The position numbers and the translations under genes are program-made. The notes beneath the pieces are model-generated. The model did no database searches. It was not told the DNA's origin and saw nothing but the letters and a program-made list of their open reading frames with translations. Source: Cocleimonas sp. (lineage in GTDB: Bacteria > Pseudomonadota > Gammaproteobacteria > Thiotrichales > Thiotrichaceae). From it: DNA of 64,000 nucleotides. Shown here piece after piece: positions 8,995 to 18,041 of this stretch. The stretch is from positions 1 to 64,000 of the forward strand of contig JAKIUW010000017.1 of NCBI GenBank assembly GCA_021647365.1. Direction: 5' to 3'. Position 1 is the first letter of the stretch. Each line of letters begins with the position of its first letter.

Positions 8995-10371
8995 GTGAAT
9001 ATTGTTATTTTAGGTGCAGGCCAAGTAGGTAGTTCTTTGGCGAGAAATCTAGCCAGCGAAGATAATGATATAACGATAATCGATAGCGACAAAGCAGCGC
9101 TTCGAGAGCTTCGTGAAAAGCTGGATGTGCACACCAAGCAAGGTCATGCATCACACCCTGATGTGTTAGAGCAAGCTAATGTAAATGATGCTGATATGTT
9201 GATTGCCGTTACCAATAGTGACGAAGTCAATATGATGGCGTGTCAGATTGCTTATAGCCTGTTTCGCACGCCTACACGTATTGCTCGAGTTCGTGCGGCA
9301 GGTTATTTACAGCACCAAGAATTATTTACGCCAGAGTTGATTCCTGTTGATGTGTTGATCAGTCCTGAGCAATTAATTACCGATCATATCTACCGATTAA
9401 TTTCCAATCCAGGGACGTTGCAAGTTATTGATTTTGCCGAAGGTAAAGTGCGCCTTGTCTCTGTGAAAGCGTTTCACGAAGGGCCGTTGGTAGGGCATGA
9501 AATTCGACAATTGAGTGAGCATTTGCCTGAAGTTAAAGTGCGTGTCGCCGCCATTTTTCGTAAAGGTAAAGCCATTATCCCTAGCGGAAATACCATCATT
9601 GAAGCCAATGATGAAATCTTTGTCATAGCCAGTGCTAAGCATATTCGCGCGGTAGTCAGTGAGTTACGCAGTGTAGATAAACCCTATAAGCGCATTATGA
9701 TTGCAGGTGGTGGTAATGTTGGGAAGCGTTTGGCGGTTGCCTTGGAAGAAGGGCGATACCAAGTAAAGATTATCGAAAAATCGCCAGAAGTTGCTAATGA
9801 TTTAGCCGAAACACTCAATAAAGCCATCGTGCTAGAAGGTGATGCCGCTGATGAAGGATTGCTAACAGAAGAAAATATTGGTGACGTTGATATATTTTGT
9901 GCGCTTACCAATGATGATGAAGCCAATATATTATCCGCCATGTTAGCCAAGCGTTTGGGTGCGAGAAAAGTCATGTCATTGGTTAATCGTACGGTGTATG
10001 TTGATTTGGTTGAAAGCGCTAATATTGATCACGCTGTCTCACCTCAGCAAATTACCATTGGTGCACTGCTGGCACACGTTCGTAGTGGGGATGTTGTTTC
10101 GGTTCATTCGCTAAGAAAAGGTGCTGCGGAGGTGATTGAAGTGGTTGCACATGGTGATAAGAAAAATTCTAGGGTGGTTGGTCGTAAACGTGTTGATCTT
10201 AAATTACCACCAGGAGCAACTGTTGGCGCGATAGTGCGTGACGGTAAGTTTATGATGCCTCATCAAGATATTGTTATTGAGGAAAAGGATCACGTTATAC
10301 TCTTTTTAACAGATAAGCGTTACATTCCAGCAGTTGAGAAGATGTTTCAAGTCGGTGTTGGGTATATTTAG
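8995..10371 (+). CDS. trkA: Trk K+ uptake regulatory NAD-binding protein TrkA
   Basis: Peripheral cytoplasmic gating subunit of the Trk potassium transporter. The 458 residues hold two RCK_N plus RCK_C halves. Rossmann motifs are GAGQVGSSLARNL at residues 6-18 and GGGNVGKRLAVAL near 240, each followed by an acidic strand end (IIDSD, IIEKSP). The length equals E. coli TrkA. The start is GTG at 8995 with AAGGA 9 bases upstream; ntrX stops 13 bases before it. The channel subunit trkH follows after 69 bases, although a dispersed repeat sits in that gap. Confidence 0.96.
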   Translation: MNIVILGAGQVGSSLARNLASEDNDITIIDSDKAALRELREKLDVHTKQGHASHPDVLEQANVNDADMLIAVTNSDEVNMMACQIAYSLFRTPTRIARVRAAGYLQHQELFTPELIPVDVLISPEQLITDHIYRLISNPGTLQVIDFAEGKVRLVSVKAFHEGPLVGHEIRQLSEHLPEVKVRVAAIFRKGKAIIPSGNTIIEANDEIFVIASAKHIRAVVSELRSVDKPYKRIMIAGGGNVGKRLAVALEEGRYQVKIIEKSPEVANDLAETLNKAIVLEGDAADEGLLTEENIGDVDIFCALTNDDEANILSAMLAKRLGARKVMSLVNRTVYVDLVESANIDHAVSPQQITIGALLAHVRSGDVVSVHSLRKGAAEVIEVVAHGDKKNSRVVGRKRVDLKLPPGATVGAIVRDGKFMMPHQDIVIEEKDHVILFLTDKRYIPAVEKMFQVGVGYI

Positions 10372-10410
10372 TTTGATGTTCTTTATCGCTCATTCACAAT
10401 ACTTTTTAAA

Positions 10411-10436
10411 AGTACACCCCCCCACTTTTACAGGGT
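10411..10436. repeat. Dispersed repeat locus 3, single unit
   Basis: A unit with the C-run first and the far end altered (ACAGGG instead of ACATGA), ending just before the trkH start codon. The trkA-trkH junction therefore contains repeat DNA. Confidence 0.85.
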
Positions 10437-10440
10437 GTTT

Positions 10441-11892
10441 ATGCAACTATTAGTTATACAGCGAATTTTAGGTTTGTTATTAGTGTTGTTCAGCTTCACT
10501 ATGTTACCTCCTATTTTGATTGGGTGGATATACGACGACCTTTCTCTTATGCCGTTTGTTAAAGGTTTTTTCCTCGTCCTTATTGCAGGGGCTGTTATGT
10601 GGTTTCCTGTGCGCAAAAGGAAACGAGAGTTACGTCTGAGGGAAGGCTTCCTAGTCGTTGTACTCTTTTGGGCGGTATTGGGAGTATCAGGTTCTGCGCC
10701 CTTATTATTTTCCCCTGAGTTAAATATCTCTTTTGTGGATGCTGTCTTTGAATCTATTTCTGGCTTGACGACAACGGGAGCAACCGTCATCACAGGATTG
10801 GATGATTTGCCCAAATCAATCCTGTTTTATCGTCAGCAATTACAATGGCTAGGCGGGATGGGAATTATCGTCTTGGCGGTGGCAATCTTACCGTTATTGG
10901 GCATTGGTGGAATACAGTTATATCGCGCTGAAACCCCTGGCCCTGTAAAAGATTCAAAGCTTACACCGAGAATCAAAGGCACGGCAAAACTACTGTGGAT
11001 TATTTATCTGACCTTTACTATAGCGTGTGCCTTGGCTTATTACGCTGCGGGTATGGATGCATTTGATGCTATCAGCCATAGTTTCTCAACGGTGGCTATC
11101 GGTGGATTTTCGACGCACGATGCCAGTATGGGCTATTTTGATAATCACATTATTGAATTGGTAGCGGTTGTTTTTATGCTCCTTTCGGGCATTAACTTTA
11201 GTTTGCACTTTATGGCATGGCGATCATTAAGTTTGCGTAGCTATCATGCCGATTCTGAATTTCGCTTATACGGCATTATGATTCTTGTATTGACGGTGAT
11301 TTGTTTCTCTTATTTATACTTTATGCATGTGTATGGCAGTGTTTCAGAATCATATTACAATGCTATGTTTCAGGTGGTTTCTATCGCCACGACAACTGGT
11401 TTTACCACGACAGATTATAGCCATTGGCCAGGTTTTCTTCCCGTTCTCTTAATATTTGCAAGCTTTGTAGGTGGCTGTGCAGGTTCTACGGGTGGTGGCA
11501 TGAAGGTCATCAGGGTTTTGTTATTGTTTAAGCAAGGCTGGCGAGAAGTGACACGCTTGATTCACCCAAGTGCAAGAATCGCCATTAAGCTAAACCGTAA
11601 ACCTGTTGATCGTGATGTCATACAAGCGGTTTGGGGTTTCTTCTCTGTTTACATCGGACTGTTTGTCGTTTTCATGTTGTTGCTCATGGCGGTGGGGATG
11701 GACCAAATAACCGCATTCTCTGCAGTGGCAGCAACCTTGAATAACCTCGGCCCAGGTCTTGGCGAGGTTGCCGCTAATTTTAAAGACATTGGTGATTTTT
11801 CTAAATGGCTTTTATGCTTCTCTATGCTGCTGGGTCGTTTAGAAATTTTTACATTATTGGTTGTGCTAACGCCCGCATTTTGGAGAAAGTAG
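10441..11892 (+). CDS. trkH: Trk K+ transport channel subunit TrkH
   Basis: Integral membrane K+ channel subunit, 483 residues, with the four M-P-M pore repeats of the family. Filter-like segments are TTTGATVIT, FSTVAIGGFST, TTTGFTTTDY and LNNLGPGLG, with conserved pore glycines. The region GGCAGSTGGGMKVIR is typical of TrkH/TrkG. An in-frame GTG at 10435 would add two residues; ATG at 10441 is preferred. It works with TrkA encoded directly upstream. Expression may be tuned by the repeat that forms its immediate 5' leader. Confidence 0.96.
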   Translation: MQLLVIQRILGLLLVLFSFTMLPPILIGWIYDDLSLMPFVKGFFLVLIAGAVMWFPVRKRKRELRLREGFLVVVLFWAVLGVSGSAPLLFSPELNISFVDAVFESISGLTTTGATVITGLDDLPKSILFYRQQLQWLGGMGIIVLAVAILPLLGIGGIQLYRAETPGPVKDSKLTPRIKGTAKLLWIIYLTFTIACALAYYAAGMDAFDAISHSFSTVAIGGFSTHDASMGYFDNHIIELVAVVFMLLSGINFSLHFMAWRSLSLRSYHADSEFRLYGIMILVLTVICFSYLYFMHVYGSVSESYYNAMFQVVSIATTTGFTTTDYSHWPGFLPVLLIFASFVGGCAGSTGGGMKVIRVLLLFKQGWREVTRLIHPSARIAIKLNRKPVDRDVIQAVWGFFSVYIGLFVVFMLLLMAVGMDQITAFSAVAATLNNLGPGLGEVAANFKDIGDFSKWLLCFSMLLGRLEIFTLLVVLTPAFWRK

Positions 11893-11898
11893 TCAATT

Positions 11899-12510
11899 AT
11901 GTCTATAACGAAAGCATCGACAACAAAAGCACCCTTAAAAAAATGGAATGAAGCCTATAAGAATGCAGATATTGCATCAGCAAAACCAGCCCAAGTTTTA
12001 AGTGAAAATGCCCACCTTCTTCCTAGCTCTCTACCTCAAAACTGTAATGCACTTGATTTAGCCTGTGGGCGCGCAGGCAACGCCATCTTCTTAGCAAAAC
12101 AAGGCTTTAATGTTGATGCTGTTGATATTTCTCCTAATGTTTTAGAAAGCCTTGATAGCTTTGTAAAACAGCAATCATTATCTATTTCATGTGAGTGCCG
12201 AGATATAGAATCCAAGGGCTTATCCGATAAAAAGTACGATGTGATTGTGGTGAGTTATTTCTTAAGCCGTGAGTTGTTTCCTCAAATCACCCATGCATTG
12301 AAGCCGAGCGGGTTATTATTTTATGAAACGTGGTCAGAGGAGAAAGTGGATAGCTCAGGCCCAAATAACCCAACTTTTCGCTTGCAGGCAGGAGAGCTTT
12401 TGAATTTATCAAATACTCTGCGCCCGATTTTTTATCGAGAAGAGGGCGACCTAGGAGAGTCCTCAAAAGGCACTCGCAATATTGCTATGCTTGTTGCTAA
12501 GAACGTATAA
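11899..12510 (+). CDS. Class I SAM-dependent methyltransferase (TehB-like)
   Basis: A 203-residue cytosolic protein with the SAM-binding motif ALDLACGRAGNAIFLAKQG near residues 50-68 and the acidic ribose-binding strand VDAVDISP. The later FYETW and GTRNIAMLVA segments resemble the TehB/UbiE-like small methyltransferases. The substrate is unknown. It starts 7 bases after trkH and may ride on that transcript. An inverted repeat pair downstream probably ends transcription from both sides. Confidence 0.85.
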   Translation: MSITKASTTKAPLKKWNEAYKNADIASAKPAQVLSENAHLLPSSLPQNCNALDLACGRAGNAIFLAKQGFNVDAVDISPNVLESLDSFVKQQSLSISCECRDIESKGLSDKKYDVIVVSYFLSRELFPQITHALKPSGLLFYETWSEEKVDSSGPNNPTFRLQAGELLNLSNTLRPIFYREEGDLGESSKGTRNIAMLVAKNV

Positions 12511-12526
12511 GTTACGATAATTAGAT

Positions 12527-12579
12527 AGCACACCCCCCCACTTTTACATGATCATGTAAAAGTGGGGGGGGTGTGCTTT
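12527..12579. repeat. Dispersed repeat locus 4, head-to-head palindrome
   Basis: Two units directly abutting with CATGAT in the centre and the C/G runs outward. The left has seven C and the right eight G. It lies between convergent genes, so it can act as a bidirectional terminator-like hairpin. Confidence 0.92.
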
Positions 12580-12598
12580 ATCTTAGAGTATCTATTAA

Positions 12599-13513
12599 TT
12601 AAATCTCAGAAAGTAGCTGCTTCGTCATACTACCCGCTTGCGAAGCATAACCCCCGCCAAATAAATTAAAGTGATTTAAAATATGGTATAGGTTGTAAAG
12701 TTTCTTTCTTACTTTATAGCCAGAGTCGAGCGGATAGTGTGCATTATAAGCATCATAAAAATTGGCATCAAATCCGCCGAAGAGTTCAGTCATGGCTATA
12801 TCGGTTTCTCTATCGCCAAAATAGACGGCAGAGTCATAAATAACAGGATTTGATTGCACGTCGCTACCACAATTTCCTCTCCATAAATCGCCGTGTAAAA
12901 GCGAAGGCTTTGGTTGGTAGTCAAGTAAAAAAGCAGATAGATTTTCGCTCAGCTTTAAGCCATTATCGTAAGCTGTATTTGAGTAGCCGTTTTTTTGAGC
13001 GAGCTTGAGTTGATAGAGCAAGCGCTCATTTTTCCAAAATGATGTCCAGTTCTTATGTGGTTTATTGGATTGCTCAGTTGAGCCAATCGTATTATTACGT
13101 TTCCATCCAAACTCTTCTTTAGGACTTTGAAATTGATGCAGTTTAGCTAGCTGCTCGCCCAATTTTCCACTCCATTTCTTTTGGTTTATTTGAGGTTGTA
13201 AATCAATGTACTCCAAGATCAAATAGCTGCAATTTGAAGTGCGACCATAAGCAATGGCTTTTGGTGAAGTGATACTGTTACTTTTTCTTATTTCATCAAG
13301 CCCATCGGCTTCGGCGCTAAACATGTCGACCAAGTTTGGTGAATTTGTTTTGATAAACCATGACTTATTTTCGTTATCAGTGACTTTCCAAGCTTTATTA
13401 ATACATCCGCCAGAGAGCGACTTTTTATGCGTAAATTGGAGTGCTCTATCCAATGTTTTAGAGAGGTGTAACTCAATTTCATGCCAGCAACCGTTCATCT
13501 GAGAAGCGCCCAT
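12599..13513 (-). CDS. Fructosamine kinase family protein
   Basis: A 304-residue kinase of the fructosamine-3-kinase / YniA family, which phosphorylates ketoamine adducts on glycated proteins (role in bacteria mostly inferred). Visible motifs are the N-lobe GGCINKAWKV and IKTNS (ATP-binding Lys), the catalytic LLHGDLWRGNCG near residue 208, and the metal-binding YDSAVYFGDRETD region near residue 227. The length is near the family norm. Starts at 13513 (MGASQMNG) or 13498 (MNGCWHE) are both possible. It is convergent with the upstream methyltransferase. Confidence 0.9.
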   Translation of the reverse strand: MGASQMNGCWHEIELHLSKTLDRALQFTHKKSLSGGCINKAWKVTDNENKSWFIKTNSPNLVDMFSAEADGLDEIRKSNSITSPKAIAYGRTSNCSYLILEYIDLQPQINQKKWSGKLGEQLAKLHQFQSPKEEFGWKRNNTIGSTEQSNKPHKNWTSFWKNERLLYQLKLAQKNGYSNTAYDNGLKLSENLSAFLLDYQPKPSLLHGDLWRGNCGSDVQSNPVIYDSAVYFGDRETDIAMTELFGGFDANFYDAYNAHYPLDSGYKVRKKLYNLYHILNHFNLFGGGYASQAGSMTKQLLSEI

Positions 13514-13667
13514 TAAAGTATTAAATATGGTTTAATGTATATCATATAAAAAGCTAAGACATTAATAAGTGTCTTAGTAAACTAAATAATAATTAAAATT
13601 ATAAAACACAGACTTGAAGATATCTAAGTTAAGTAGTTCAATTGATAGTTTGTAAATAGGTCTAAAA

Positions 13668-14231
13668 ATGAAAAATCATGCAAAGACAACTGACAAGAAG
13701 AGAAGCGCAGGCTTTACCTTAATAGAGTTGATTATAACCATTTCGATAGCCGCTATTTTAATGTCTATGGCCGTTCCAAGCTATAAAAACATGATTGATA
13801 GCAATCGGTTGTCAACAGGTACAAATGAGTTTATTTCTGCGTTGATACTTGCGCGAAGTGAGGCGCTTAAAAGAAGTCAAAATGTTAGGGTATGTACGAG
13901 TGCAGACTCAACGAATTGTTCGGCGGCAGAAACAGACTTCGGAAAAGGGTGGGTAGTCTTTGTAGACTGTGATGATGATGGTGTCGTGGGCACAGCAGTT
14001 GACTGTGATGGTGATGCAGCTACGCCAGTTGTGACTGAGCTTATAAAGGCACGTTCTTCATTAAGTAATGTGCAAATTAAAGCAGGCACTGCTAGTTTTT
14101 TCGAGTATAATTTTTCGGGCAGATCTGCTGGTACAGTTACTTTTAATGTGCAGAAAAAGGTAGGAGGAACTGTGGAAGGCCCTGTGAAAGATATTGTTGT
14201 AAGCAGAAGCGGACGCATTAGAACACAATAG
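13668..14231 (+). CDS. FimT/GspH-type minor pseudopilin
   Basis: A 187-residue type IV prepilin-like protein. The short basic leader ends in G before FTLIELIITISIAAILMSMA, the class III signal with Glu at +5 and a hydrophobic N-terminal helix. The C-terminal globular part contains three cysteines in TSADSTNCS...DCDDDG. FimT-like minor pilins take part in pilus assembly and, in some species, bind DNA for uptake. It converges with ispH with one base between the stop codons. Confidence 0.88.
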   Translation: MKNHAKTTDKKRSAGFTLIELIITISIAAILMSMAVPSYKNMIDSNRLSTGTNEFISALILARSEALKRSQNVRVCTSADSTNCSAAETDFGKGWVVFVDCDDDGVVGTAVDCDGDAATPVVTELIKARSSLSNVQIKAGTASFFEYNFSGRSAGTVTFNVQKKVGGTVEGPVKDIVVSRSGRIRTQ

Positions 14232-14232
14232 C

Positions 14233-15186
14233 TTATTTCACTTGCTGTCTAAGCTCTTTGGGCAAAACAAAAGAGACATTTTCAACAATACCTTGGTCAT
14301 CAGGGGGTATTTCTGCCCCCAATGAAGCGAGTCTTTTATTCACTTCTTCTACTAAAATTTCTGGGGCTGATGCGCCAGCCGTAACACCCACGGTCATGCT
14401 TTTATCGTTAAACCATGCCTCGTTAATATCAGTTGCATCATCAATTAAGTAAGCAGGTATGCCTTTTTTCTCAGCAATTTCACGTAAACGATTAGAGTTT
14501 GAGCTATTGGGTGAGCCTACCACGAGAATAATATCGCATTGATCAGAGAGTTTCTTTAAAGCATCTTGTCTATTCTGCGTTGCATAGCAAATATCATCTT
14601 TTTTAGGCCCTTGGATTTTGGGAAACTGGCTACGTAATTTATCAATAATGATGGCTGTATCATCCATAGATAACGTTGTTTGAGTAACAAAACCTAACTT
14701 TTCGCTATTATTTACGACAAGTTTATCAACATCTTCAGGTGAATCTACACGGTAGATATCTCCTCCAAATGATTTATCGTATTGACCCATAGTACCTTCT
14801 ACTTCTGGATGCCCTTTGTGCCCGATTAGAATGGTTTCTCGTCCTTCTTGGCTATAACGAAACACTTCTAAATGTACTTTAGTTACCAGAGGGCAGGTGG
14901 CATCAAAGACTTTTAAGCCACGTTCTTTGGCTTTATCTTGAACGGCTCTTGAAACACCGTGAGCGCTAAAAATCACGGTAGCATCATCAGGTACTTCATC
15001 AAGCTCTTGTACAAAAATAGCGCCTTTATCGCGTAAGTTATTTACCACGAAACGGTTATGCACCACTTCGTGCCTGACATAAATGGGTGCACCTAATAAA
15101 TCGATAGCGCGGTCGACTATCTCGATAGCACGGTCAACACCCGCACAGAAGCCTCGGGGGTTAGCAAGCGTAACTTTCATATTCAT
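14233..15186 (-). CDS. ispH: 4-hydroxy-3-methylbut-2-enyl diphosphate reductase
   Basis: Last enzyme of the MEP isoprenoid pathway, an Fe-S protein forming IPP and DMAPP. The 317 residues include ANPRGFCAGVDRAI (first cluster Cys), DATCPLVTKVH (second), the third Cys in DICYATQNRQ, and the substrate-site motif GSPNSSNSNRL. MNMKVTL gives two adjacent starts; the upstream ATG at 15186 is listed. It is divergent from purD across 105 bases, with a -10-like TATAAT at 15245-15250 facing purD. Confidence 0.97.
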   Translation of the reverse strand: MNMKVTLANPRGFCAGVDRAIEIVDRAIDLLGAPIYVRHEVVHNRFVVNNLRDKGAIFVQELDEVPDDATVIFSAHGVSRAVQDKAKERGLKVFDATCPLVTKVHLEVFRYSQEGRETILIGHKGHPEVEGTMGQYDKSFGGDIYRVDSPEDVDKLVVNNSEKLGFVTQTTLSMDDTAIIIDKLRSQFPKIQGPKKDDICYATQNRQDALKKLSDQCDIILVVGSPNSSNSNRLREIAEKKGIPAYLIDDATDINEAWFNDKSMTVGVTAGASAPEILVEEVNKRLASLGAEIPPDDQGIVENVSFVLPKELRQQVK

Positions 15187-15291
15187 ATATGAGATGCCCT
15201 AAAATTAAAACAGTAATTATTCTCTACATATTACCAGTATTTACTATAATGGCGAAAATTGAATGACGAAAATAAGGTTTAAGGATTAACT

Positions 15292-16569
15292 ATGAAAATA
15301 CTACTAATTGGTAGTGGTGGGCGTGAACACGCTTTAGCTTGGAAGTTAGCACAATCTTCAAGAGTGGAAAAAGTGATTGTAGCTCCAGGTAATGCAGGTA
15401 CAGCACTCGAAAACAAAGTAGAAAATATTGCAATCGAAGCAGATGACATTCAAGGGTTGCTAAATTTTGCAAAAGAAAATCAAATTGGTCTTACTGTCGT
15501 TGGTCCTGAGGTGCCATTAGTTTTAGGCGTGGTAGATTTATTTGCTGAAGCAGGGCTTAGATGTTTTGGCCCTACAAAAGGCGCGGCACAGTTAGAAGGC
15601 TCTAAAGCCTTCTCAAAAGACTTCTTTGCACGACATAATATCCCGACAGCGGCTTATGGTAATTTCACGGAGATTGATAAAGCCGTGGCTTACATAAAAC
15701 AGCAAGGTGCGCCCATCGTGATAAAAGCCGATGGATTGGCAGCAGGAAAAGGAGTGATTCTTGCTGAAACAGAAGCTGAAGCAATCGCTGCTGTTGAAGA
15801 CATGCTGGCAGGAAATGCATTTGGTGATGCAGGGCATAGAGTTGTTGTAGAAGAATTTTTACGAGGTGAAGAAGCCAGTATTATCGTTATTGCTGATGGT
15901 AAAAACTATCTGCCCATGGCAACTTCGCAAGATCATAAAGCACGCGATAATGGTGATACAGGGCCAAATACAGGCGGGATGGGTGCATATTCCCCTGCGC
16001 CTGTTGTAACCCCTGAAATAAGCGAGCGTATTATGCGCGATGTTATCGAGCCAACACTCAAAGGAATGGAAGCCGAAGGATATCCTTTTACTGGTTTTTT
16101 ATACGCTGGTGTAATGATTGATGAGCAAGGAGATTCCAAAGTCTTGGAATACAATGTGCGTTTTGGTGACCCTGAAACGCAGCCTGTGATGATGCGCTTT
16201 CAATCGGACTTAGTTGAGTTAATTGAATCAGCGTTGGATGGTACTTTAGATAAGGCAAGTATCGACTGGGATCAACGCTCATCAATGGGTGTGGTTATGG
16301 CTGCAGGTGGCTATCCAGATAGCTATGATAAAGATGATGTCATATCGGGAATCCCTGAAGAAACGGCAGATAGTAAGGTATTTCATGCGGGAACCGCTAC
16401 CAAAGATGGCTCGATTGTCACCAGCGGTGGGCGTGTTTTATGTGTGGTGGGTTTGGGTGAAAAAGTCAGTGATGCACAAGCAATGGCTTACAAAATCGCC
16501 AAAAAAATAGAGTGGAATAATGTGTATTACCGAGATGATATTGGACATCGAGCAGTTGCACGTGAGTAA
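15292..16569 (+). CDS. purD: Phosphoribosylamine-glycine ligase
   Basis: Second step of purine biosynthesis, ATP-grasp fold, cytosolic. The 425 residues show GSGGREHALAWKL at the N-terminus, KADGLAAGKGV (ATP-grasp), GDTGPNTGGMGAYSPAP and the metal-binding EYNVRFGDPETQ. The length matches E. coli PurD. The start is ATG at 15292, after AAGGATTAACT. It is monocistronic by context, with a hairpin near 16684 before the bufferin genes. Confidence 0.97.
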   Translation: MKILLIGSGGREHALAWKLAQSSRVEKVIVAPGNAGTALENKVENIAIEADDIQGLLNFAKENQIGLTVVGPEVPLVLGVVDLFAEAGLRCFGPTKGAAQLEGSKAFSKDFFARHNIPTAAYGNFTEIDKAVAYIKQQGAPIVIKADGLAAGKGVILAETEAEAIAAVEDMLAGNAFGDAGHRVVVEEFLRGEEASIIVIADGKNYLPMATSQDHKARDNGDTGPNTGGMGAYSPAPVVTPEISERIMRDVIEPTLKGMEAEGYPFTGFLYAGVMIDEQGDSKVLEYNVRFGDPETQPVMMRFQSDLVELIESALDGTLDKASIDWDQRSSMGVVMAAGGYPDSYDKDDVISGIPEETADSKVFHAGTATKDGSIVTSGGRVLCVVGLGEKVSDAQAMAYKIAKKIEWNNVYYRDDIGHRAVARE

Positions 16570-16683
16570 AAATTGAACTATGTTCGTATAAAGGTATCCT
16601 ATATTGCAATGTTTGTTTGAAAAGCATTTGTGCTTTAGGAGCATTTTATTGCATCTAAAGACGTAGTGTCATACGTAAAGAAC

Positions 16684-16712
16684 AAAAGCGTGATTTTATG
16701 CGCTTTTATTTA
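16684..16712 (+). terminator. Possible purD terminator
   Basis: AAAAGCG (16684-16690) pairs with CGCTTTT (16701-16707), followed by ATTTATT. It is the only hairpin with a T-rich tail I see in the purD-bufA gap. Confidence 0.4.
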
Positions 16713-16782
16713 TTAGATTTATATCTTTCGTGGAAAGGTCTTATAACAATATATTTATTAAAATCGCTTGAAGGAGTGGAAA

Positions 16783-17049
16783 ATGAACAATGTAAAGAAA
16801 TTATCAGGAATTGCTTTAGCTTCAGTAGCAGCAACATTATTACTGTCGGGTACAGCTGTAAATGCAGCAGCACATGAAAAAAAGGTTGCAGAAGTTAAAT
16901 GCTCTGGCATTAATTCTTGTAAAGGCACCAGTGCTTGTGCAACTGCAACCAGCGGGTGTGCAGGACAAAACAGCTGTAAAGGCCAAGGTTGGATTAAGGC
17001 GAGCAAAGCAGATTGTGATGCAAAAGGTGGAAAAATTGTAGAAGGATAA
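16783..17049 (+). CDS. Bufferin-type MNIO precursor 1 (BufA2-like, soluble)
   Basis: An 88-residue secreted precursor. A signal peptide (KKLSGIALASVAATLLLSGTAVNAAA) ends in a type I site; the lipobox Cys present in the two paralogs downstream is absent here (SGTA). The mature part carries six cysteines in KCSGINSCKG, ACATAT, GCAGQNSCKG and DC. Such Cys-rich exported peptides next to DUF692 and DUF2063 genes are bufferin precursors, whose Cys residues become thiooxazoles that bind copper. The start ATG at 16783 has AAGGAG at 16771-16776; the in-frame ATG at 16768 precedes that site and is rejected. Confidence 0.85.
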   Translation: MNNVKKLSGIALASVAATLLLSGTAVNAAAHEKKVAEVKCSGINSCKGTSACATATSGCAGQNSCKGQGWIKASKADCDAKGGKIVEG

Positions 17050-17073
17050 GTTTTTCACTTGTCTTTTTATCTA

Positions 17074-17116
17074 AGGGCTTTGTTATCATGAAGATGATAG
17101 CAAGGCCTTTTTTGTT
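17074..17116 (+). terminator. Terminator-like hairpin between precursors 1 and 2
   Basis: A 14-bp stem with a GAAG loop (left arm 17076-17089, right arm 17094-17107) is followed by a T-rich tail. It may limit read-through so that precursor 1 is made in excess. Confidence 0.75.
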
Positions 17117-17156
17117 TTATGTAAATTGATTATTTAATCATCGAAGGAGTTATAAA

Positions 17157-17453
17157 ATGAGAACTTTATCAAAATTATCAGGCGTTGCACTAGCATCAGC
17201 GACAGCAACATTATTACTAGCAGGTTGTGGTGGTTCTTCAAAAAGTGCAGGAACGGAAGAAAAGGCTGCAGCACCCGATGCAACGAAAGTTGCTGAAATT
17301 AAATGTTCAGGCATTAACTCTTGTAAAGGAACAGGTGCTTGTGCCACTGCAACGCATGCTTGTGCAGGGCAAAACAGTTGTAAAGGTCAAGGCTGGGTTA
17401 AAGCAAGCAAGGCTGACTGTGATACAAAAGGTGGAAAAGTAGTTTCTGGATAA
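17157..17453 (+). CDS. Bufferin-type MNIO precursor 2 (predicted lipoprotein)
   Basis: A 98-residue paralog of precursor 1 with the same six-Cys core (KCSGINSCKG, ACATAT, CAGQNSCKGQGW, DC). The signal peptide ends in LLLAGCGGSS, a good lipobox with Cys about residue 23, so the mature peptide should be lipid-anchored and separated from the Cys core by an Ala/Lys-rich linker. AAGGAG precedes ATG 17157. It is part of the tandem precursor array served by the downstream DUF692 and DUF2063 genes. Confidence 0.85.
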   Translation: MRTLSKLSGVALASATATLLLAGCGGSSKSAGTEEKAAAPDATKVAEIKCSGINSCKGTGACATATHACAGQNSCKGQGWVKASKADCDTKGGKVVSG

Positions 17454-17491
17454 AACAAATTATTTGCATCCATATGTAAATATTAAACGTA

Positions 17492-17520
17492 TACCAGACG
17501 TCCCTTTAGGGTCATCTGGT
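17492..17520 (+). terminator. Hairpin between precursors 2 and 3
   Basis: An imperfect inverted repeat (ACCAGACG ... TCATCTGGT) around CCCTTTAGGG. There is no T-run, so it may be an RNA-stability or processing element rather than a full terminator. Confidence 0.5.
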
Positions 17521-17569
17521 TGCTTATCGAATAATAGTAACAAATTAAAAATCGCAAAGGAGATTTAGA

Positions 17570-17860
17570 ATGAAAACAGCATCAAAATTAGCAAGTATTA
17601 CTTTAGCATCAGCGGCAGCAACATTGCTTTTAGCCGGTTGTTCATCTTATGGCGGTGGTTCTGCAGCAAAAAAAGCAGCCCCAGCAGCAATGCCCGCTAA
17701 AATGGCAGATGTGAAATGTTCGGGCATCAATTCTTGTAAAGGCTCTAGCGCCTGCGCAACAGCAACCAGTGCTTGTAAAGGTCAAAATAGCTGTAAAGGA
17801 AAAGGCTGGGTAAAAACAAGTAAAGCAAACTGTTCTTCAAAAGGCGGTAAAGTAATTTAA
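17570..17860 (+). CDS. Bufferin-type MNIO precursor 3 (predicted lipoprotein)
   Basis: Third tandem paralog, 96 residues. The lipobox LLLAGCSSYGGG (Cys about residue 23) again predicts lipidation. The core has six cysteines (KCSGINSCKG, ACATAT, CKGQNSCKGKGW, NC), with Lys replacing Ala after the fourth Cys. AAAGGAGA precedes ATG 17570. A dispersed inverted repeat (17880-17942) separates it from bufB and could attenuate transcription into the enzyme genes. Confidence 0.85.
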   Translation: MKTASKLASITLASAAATLLLAGCSSYGGGSAAKKAAPAAMPAKMADVKCSGINSCKGSSACATATSACKGQNSCKGKGWVKTSKANCSSKGGKVI

Positions 17861-17879
17861 TCTTAGACTATGAGATATA

Positions 17880-17942
17880 AAGCACGCCCCCCCACTTTTA
17901 CATGATACTTTTATAACAGCATGTAAAAGTGGGGGGGTGTGC
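17880..17942. repeat. Dispersed repeat locus 5, inverted pair
   Basis: Left unit 17880-17906 (C-run first, one A-to-G change giving CACGCCCC) and right unit about 17920-17942, with CATG ends facing in and about 13 bases between them. It lies between precursor 3 and bufB. Confidence 0.9.
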
Positions 17943-18041
17943 AAATAATTATTCATATAAGTACCTGATAGCTTAGTTGTATATCGGGTATTTTTTTGCT
18001 CAAATATTTCTTATGAAGAACAAGTGGAGTAAAATAAAACA

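Noticed and set aside
13254..13502. Plus-strand ORF inside the fructosamine kinase gene
   Set aside because: Antisense to a well-supported gene; no ribosome-binding site or family motif.
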